A stretch of 14,604 nucleotides of DNA from assembly GCA_041483455.1 (NCBI GenBank), contig JBGPFS010000042.1, positions 1 to 14,604 on the forward strand. Direction: 5' to 3'. The stretch is from JBGPFS01 sp041483455. GTDB lineage: Bacteria; Chloroflexota; Limnocylindria; Limnocylindrales; CSP1-4. Within the stretch, counting starts at the first letter, position 1, and every line of letters starts with the position of its first letter. The notes under the pieces are model-generated. The model did no database searches, was not told where the DNA came from, and saw nothing but the letters and a program-made list of their open reading frames with translations. Of this stretch, positions 11,199 through 14,604 are shown in pieces. The position numbers were made by a program, and so were the translations under genes.

Positions 11199-13745
11199 GT
11201 GACGACCGCCGACCGGACCCGGATCGACCGCTACGAGCCCACCGAGATCGAGCCGCGCTGGCAGGCCCGCTGGGCCGAGCTCGGCCTCGACCGGGTCGAC
11301 CTCCGCGCCCAGGGACGGCCGAAGTACTACCTCCTGACGATGTACGACTACCCGTCGGGCGACCTCCACATCGGCCACTGGTACGTGAAGACGCCCACGG
11401 ACGCCGTCGGGCGCTACCGCCGGATGAACGGCTTCAACGTCTTCTTCCCCGTCGGCTTCGACGCGTTCGGGCTGCCGGCCGAGGGTGCCGCGATCAAGAA
11501 CGGCATCCACCCGGCCACCTGGACGATGAAGAACATCGACAACATGCGCCGGCAGCTGCGCTCGATGGGCGCCACGTTCCAGTGGGACGCCGAGGTGGTG
11601 ACCTGCCTGCCCGAGTACTACCGCTGGAACCAGTGGCTGTTCCTGCGCTTGCTCGAGGCGGGGCTGGCCTACCGAGCGAAGGCCCCGGTCGACTGGTGCC
11701 CCAACGACGGGACGCTGGCCCGCGAGCAGGTCGAGGGGACCGACCGGCACTGCTGGCGGTGCGGAGCGCCGGTCGAGAAGCGCGACCTGGAGCAGTGGTT
11801 CTTCCGGATCACGAAGTACGCCGACGAGCTGCTCGACTTCGGCGGGCTCGACTGGCCGGAGCCGATCCGGGTCCAGCAGGCCAACTGGATCGGCCGCTCG
11901 GAGGGCGCCGAGGTCGTCTTCACGTCCGCGCCGGACGCGCATCTCGCCGGCGGCGACGAGATCCGGGTCTTCACCACCCGGCCGGACACGCTGTTCGGGG
12001 CCACGTTCATGGTCCTCGCCCCCGAGCACCCGCTCGTCGAGCGACTGACCTCGCCCGGCCAGCGGCCGGTCGTCGAGACCTACATCGCCCAGGCCCGCCG
12101 CCAGACCGAGATCGAGCGCCTCTCGACCGACCGCGACAAGACCGGCGTGCCCCTGGGTGCCGACGCGATCAACCCGGTCAACGGCGAGCGGATCCCGATC
12201 TGGATCGCCGACTACGTCCTGTCCGGTTACGGCACCGGCGCGATCATGGCCGTGCCGGCTCATGACGAGCGCGACTTCGCGTTCGCCACCCAGTTCCGGC
12301 TCCCGATCCGCGAGGTCATCCGAGCTGGCGAGACGATCGGCCAGGAGGGCGAGCTCGAGGCCGCCTACGTGAGCAAGGCCGAGACGGACGTCCTGGTCAA
12401 CTCGGGCCGCTACAACCTCATGTCCGTGCCGGCGGGGATCCGGGCGATCCTGGCCGACCTCGAAACCGATGGCCGGGGCAAGGCCGCCGTGAGCTACCGC
12501 GTCCGCGACTGGCTCATCAGCCGGCAGCGCTACTGGGGCACGCCGATCCCGGTGATCTACTGCCCGACCGACGGGATCGTCCCGGTGCCCGACGCGGACC
12601 TGCCGGTCCGACTGCCCGAGGACGTCGACTTCAAGGGCAGCGGCGAGAGCCCGCTCAAGACCGACCGCGCGTTCCTCGACGTGGCCTGCCCGCGCTGCGG
12701 CGGCCCGGGCCGACGCGAGACGGACACCATGGACACGTTCATCGACTCGTCCTGGTACTGGTTCCGCTACCTGTCACCGCACTTGGAGAGCGGGCCGGTC
12801 GACCGCGCGCTCGTCGATGGCTGGACGCCGGTCGACCAGTACACCGGCGGCGCCGAGCATGCGGTGATGCACCTCCTCTACAGCCGCTTCTTCACGAAGG
12901 CGCTGGCCGACCTGGGGATCGTCGGCGAGCGCGAGCCGTTCAAGCGGCTCTTCAACCAGGGCCAGATCCTGGGCGCCGACGGCGAGCGGATGAGCAAGAG
13001 CCGGGGCAACGTCCAGGACCCGGACAAGCTCGTCGCCCGCTACGGTGCGGACACGATCCGGCTCTTCCTGATGTTCATGGGCCCCTGGGACCAGGGCGGC
13101 CCATGGAGCCCGACCGGGATCGGCGGGGTCCACCGCTTCCTCAACCGGGTCTGGACCCTGGCGCTCGATCCGAAGGGCATCGAGGGCGGCGCCCACGACG
13201 CCGGGCAGCTCCCGGCCGGTGAGGACGCCGACGCTGCGGAGCGGGCGATCCGGATGGCCGCCCATCGGACCCTGCGGACGGTCACCGAGGAGTACGAGGG
13301 CTTCCGCTTCAACACGATGGTCGCCCACCTGATGGAGCTGGCGAACCTGCTCTTCCGCTACCGCGGGACGCAGGTCGCCGATGGCGTCGCCTGGCAGGAG
13401 GCGATCCGGCTGCTGCTGCTCATGCTCGCCCCTGCGGCCCCCCACATCACCGACGAGCTGTGGAACCGCCGACGGGCGGCGGCGGGCCTCGCCGAGTCCT
13501 CGATCCACGCTGAAGCCTGGCCGGCCGTCGACCCGGCGGCGATCGCCGCCGAGACGCGCGAGGTCCCGATCCAGGTCAACGGCAAGATCCGCGACAGGGT
13601 GACCGTGCCGGTCGGGATCGAGCAGGCCGAGCTCGAGCGGCTCGTTCTCGCCCGCGACAAGATCCGGGCGGCGCTGGCCGGCCGGACCCCGGACCGGATC
13701 GTGCACGCCGGCGGGCGCCTCGTGAACATCGTCGTCCGGAGCTGA
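11199..13745 (+). CDS. leuS: Leucyl-tRNA synthetase
   Basis: This class Ia aminoacyl-tRNA synthetase of 848 residues is of normal bacterial length; it charges tRNA-Leu in the cytoplasm. The HIGH motif lies at 57-60 in GDLHIGHWY and the KMSKS loop at 598-601 as RMSKS. A zinc-binding knob has CPND (C167) and CWRC (C185, C188), and a second CPRCGG pair follows near residue 495. The CP1 editing domain is intact, with TTRPDTLFGATF and the GTGAIMAVPAHDERDFAFA segment carrying the aspartate that positions mischarged tRNA. The C-terminal anticodon-binding region and VNGKIRDR tail are present. Start is GTG 11199: it follows AGGGA by about 10 bases and gives MTTADRTRIDRYEPTEIEPRWQ. The frame remains open upstream through the tRNA, but that part is not protein-coding. 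There is no T-box leader. It ends 10 bases from the convergent CGNR gene. Confidence 0.97.
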   Translation: MTTADRTRIDRYEPTEIEPRWQARWAELGLDRVDLRAQGRPKYYLLTMYDYPSGDLHIGHWYVKTPTDAVGRYRRMNGFNVFFPVGFDAFGLPAEGAAIKNGIHPATWTMKNIDNMRRQLRSMGATFQWDAEVVTCLPEYYRWNQWLFLRLLEAGLAYRAKAPVDWCPNDGTLAREQVEGTDRHCWRCGAPVEKRDLEQWFFRITKYADELLDFGGLDWPEPIRVQQANWIGRSEGAEVVFTSAPDAHLAGGDEIRVFTTRPDTLFGATFMVLAPEHPLVERLTSPGQRPVVETYIAQARRQTEIERLSTDRDKTGVPLGADAINPVNGERIPIWIADYVLSGYGTGAIMAVPAHDERDFAFATQFRLPIREVIRAGETIGQEGELEAAYVSKAETDVLVNSGRYNLMSVPAGIRAILADLETDGRGKAAVSYRVRDWLISRQRYWGTPIPVIYCPTDGIVPVPDADLPVRLPEDVDFKGSGESPLKTDRAFLDVACPRCGGPGRRETDTMDTFIDSSWYWFRYLSPHLESGPVDRALVDGWTPVDQYTGGAEHAVMHLLYSRFFTKALADLGIVGEREPFKRLFNQGQILGADGERMSKSRGNVQDPDKLVARYGADTIRLFLMFMGPWDQGGPWSPTGIGGVHRFLNRVWTLALDPKGIEGGAHDAGQLPAGEDADAAERAIRMAAHRTLRTVTEEYEGFRFNTMVAHLMELANLLFRYRGTQVADGVAWQEAIRLLLLMLAPAAPHITDELWNRRRAAAGLAESSIHAEAWPAVDPAAIAAETREVPIQVNGKIRDRVTVPVGIEQAELERLVLARDKIRAALAGRTPDRIVHAGGRLVNIVVRS

Positions 13746-13755
13746 ACCGCCCAGG

Positions 13756-14379
13756 CTAGGCCCCGGCGACGGCCTCGCCAGGCGCCGGGGCACCCTTCGC
13801 CCGGGCCCGGTGACGGGCGGCCTTCGCCCGGTTCCCGCAGCTCGACATGTCGCACCAGCGTCGGCGACCGCTGCGCGAATCGTCATAGAAGACCCAGCCA
13901 CAGGAATCGTTCGCACAGCGGTGCAGGCGCTCCGGTCGGCCCGCCGCGATCGCCCGGACGATCGGCTCCACGAGCCGGGCGAGGGCGTCGTCGACCGGGT
14001 CCCCGACATGGCGATGGCCGATCCGGAGGCCACCCTCGACCGGCTCGAGCTGGATGACCTCGCCCGCCCGCAGCACCCCGTTCACCGCGTCGATCGCTTC
14101 GACGCTCGCCTGGCGGCCCTCGACCGTCGCATCGGCGAGCTCGCGGAGTGCGGCCCGGACCGTGCGGATCCTGGCCAGCGTCCGCCTCCCGGCGGGATCG
14201 CCTGCCGGCCCACCGGATGCGGCGGCGCGGTGGAGGAGGCCGCGCTCCCGCAACCAATCGAGCGCCTCGCGGGTTGACTGGAATCGATCGGTCGGCTCAC
14301 CCCGGACGAGCTCCAGGGTGTTGACGAAATCGAGCGCCGATCCGAGATCGACGATGTGGTCGTGTTGGTCGAGGTCCAT
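13756..14379 (-). CDS. CGNR zinc-finger / ABATE-domain protein, probable transcription regulator
   Basis: This 207-residue protein has the two-part layout of the CGNR family. The N-terminal ABATE-like domain begins HIVDLGSALDFVNTLEL and includes a helical middle (ALDWLRERGLLHRA). The C-terminal zinc finger has C155 and C160 (HRCANDSCGWVFYDDS) and C176 and C181 in RRWCDMSSCGNR, followed by KAARHRARAK. The family is thought to be DNA-binding regulators; ligands are mostly unknown. ATG 14379 is used; a GTG at 14391 would add MVIE, but a -10-like TATAGA (14397-14392) directly precedes it, which favours the ATG and a very short leader. The divergent gene at 14479 is 99 bases away across a region with a palindrome and direct repeats, so autoregulation and control of that neighbour are likely (inference). 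The gene is convergent with leuS, 10 bases between stops. Confidence 0.88.
   Translation of the reverse strand: MDLDQHDHIVDLGSALDFVNTLELVRGEPTDRFQSTREALDWLRERGLLHRAAASGGPAGDPAGRRTLARIRTVRAALRELADATVEGRQASVEAIDAVNGVLRAGEVIQLEPVEGGLRIGHRHVGDPVDDALARLVEPIVRAIAAGRPERLHRCANDSCGWVFYDDSRSGRRRWCDMSSCGNRAKAARHRARAKGAPAPGEAVAGA
13760..13791. terminator. Possible bidirectional hairpin at leuS/CGNR junction
   Basis: GCCCCGGCG (13760-13768) and CGCCGGGGC (13783-13791) form a 9-bp perfect stem with a 14-base loop just after leuS and inside the last codons of the CGNR gene. There is no T-run, so its activity is uncertain. Confidence 0.35.
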
Positions 14380-14396
14380 CTCGATAACCACTCTAT

Positions 14397-14457
14397 ACCA
14401 CTTGACAGGTTACGCGCAAGCCTCGATACTGCTCGTAACCACTTAACAGGCGTTAAG
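14397..14457. promoter_or_regulatory. Operator region: ACCACTT direct repeats and CTTAAC-AGGC-GTTAAG palindrome
   Basis: ACCACTTGACAGG (14397-14409) and ACCACTTAACAGG (14438-14450) are direct repeats 41 bases apart, about four helical turns. The second continues into the perfect inverted repeat CTTAAC-AGGC-GTTAAG (14442-14457). A third ACCACT lies at 14387-14392. The sites overlap the -35 box and the transcript start of the plus-strand promoter, as expected for a repressor. Confidence 0.6.
14402..14430 (+). promoter_or_regulatory. Sigma-70 promoter for the gene at 14479
   Basis: A consensus TTGACA (14402-14407), a 17-base spacer and GATACT (14425-14430) predict a start near 14437, leaving about 42 bases of leader before ATG 14479. 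The -35 box is embedded in the first direct repeat. Confidence 0.75.
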
Positions 14458-14478
14458 CAGTTAGCAACGGAGGATCCG

Positions 14479-14604
14479 ATGACCGCCTTCCTAGCCCTCA
14501 TGATCGGCGTCGGCGTGTTCGTCGTCGTCGGCCTGGCCGCGCTCCAGTGGGGCGAGGATTCGCGGCCCTCGCTCCGCGACGACCGACAGCCATGGCTCGG
14601 CAGC
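14479..14604 (+). CDS. Small membrane protein, N-terminal fragment (runs off right edge)
   Basis: The 42 visible codons start at ATG 14479 with a good ribosome site (GGAGG at 14469-14473). The product begins MTAFLALMIGVGVFVVVGLA, one hydrophobic segment of about 20 residues, then turns charged (QWGEDSRPSLRDDRQPWLGS) up to the window end. No stop is reached, so total length is unknown. The topology suggests a membrane anchor with a cytoplasmic or external acidic/basic tail. The gene has the strongest-looking promoter on the plus strand and is divergent from the CGNR regulator, which probably controls it. Function not recognised. Confidence 0.65.
   Translation, partial: MTAFLALMIGVGVFVVVGLAALQWGEDSRPSLRDDRQPWLGS

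Noticed and set aside
10731..12263. Minus-strand frame with GTRTPDLLHAMQALFQLSYS
   Set aside because: Antisense to tRNA-Ala(GGC) and to leuS; same type of artefact.

Overview
The window is very GC-rich bacterial DNA with tightly packed genes on both strands. I think it comes from an uncultured Chloroflexota-type lineage (possibly Limnocylindria-like). That is an inference from gene style, GTG starts, apparently leaderless promoters and the Gram-positive-type LexA operator core; no marker in the window proves it.

The core is a split SOS mutagenesis cassette. A minus-strand operon (about 8934 to 6320) encodes an ImuA-like RecA-fold ATPase, an ImuB-like inactive Y-family polymerase with a beta-clamp motif, and a small DUF6504-like protein whose start is fused to the imuB stop by an ATGA overlap. 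The third mutasome part, a 1318-residue DnaE2-type error-prone polymerase (5031 to 1075), is a separate unit. Both promoters carry a GAAC-N4-GTTC LexA-type operator between the -35 and -10 boxes and share the 13-mer GTTCTATCATCGA across the right half-site and -10. Together they form a damage-inducible translesion system: ImuA and ImuB recruit DnaE2 to the clamp. Plus-strand genes sit between the two units: a small single-pass membrane protein divergent from dnaE2 across the same LexA box, a lipoprotein, and a 32-residue membrane microprotein.

Left edge (1-1074): the first 33 codons of a secreted protein on the minus strand, a tandem array of 11-bp TTCAC repeats resembling Pho boxes, and an unrecognised four-helix membrane protein whose stop codon abuts the dnaE2 stop.

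Right part (8948-14604): an EamA/DMT transporter, tRNA-Ala(CGC), a YgjP-type metallopeptidase, tRNA-Ala(GGC), leuS, a convergent CGNR zinc-finger/ABATE regulator, and the start of a small membrane protein. The regulator and the last gene diverge across a compact control region with a good sigma-70 promoter, a CTTAAC-AGGC-GTTAAG palindrome and ACCACTT direct repeats.

No CRISPR array, insertion sequence, phage gene or replication origin was seen. Most long ORFs on the strand opposite these genes are GC-driven shadows.
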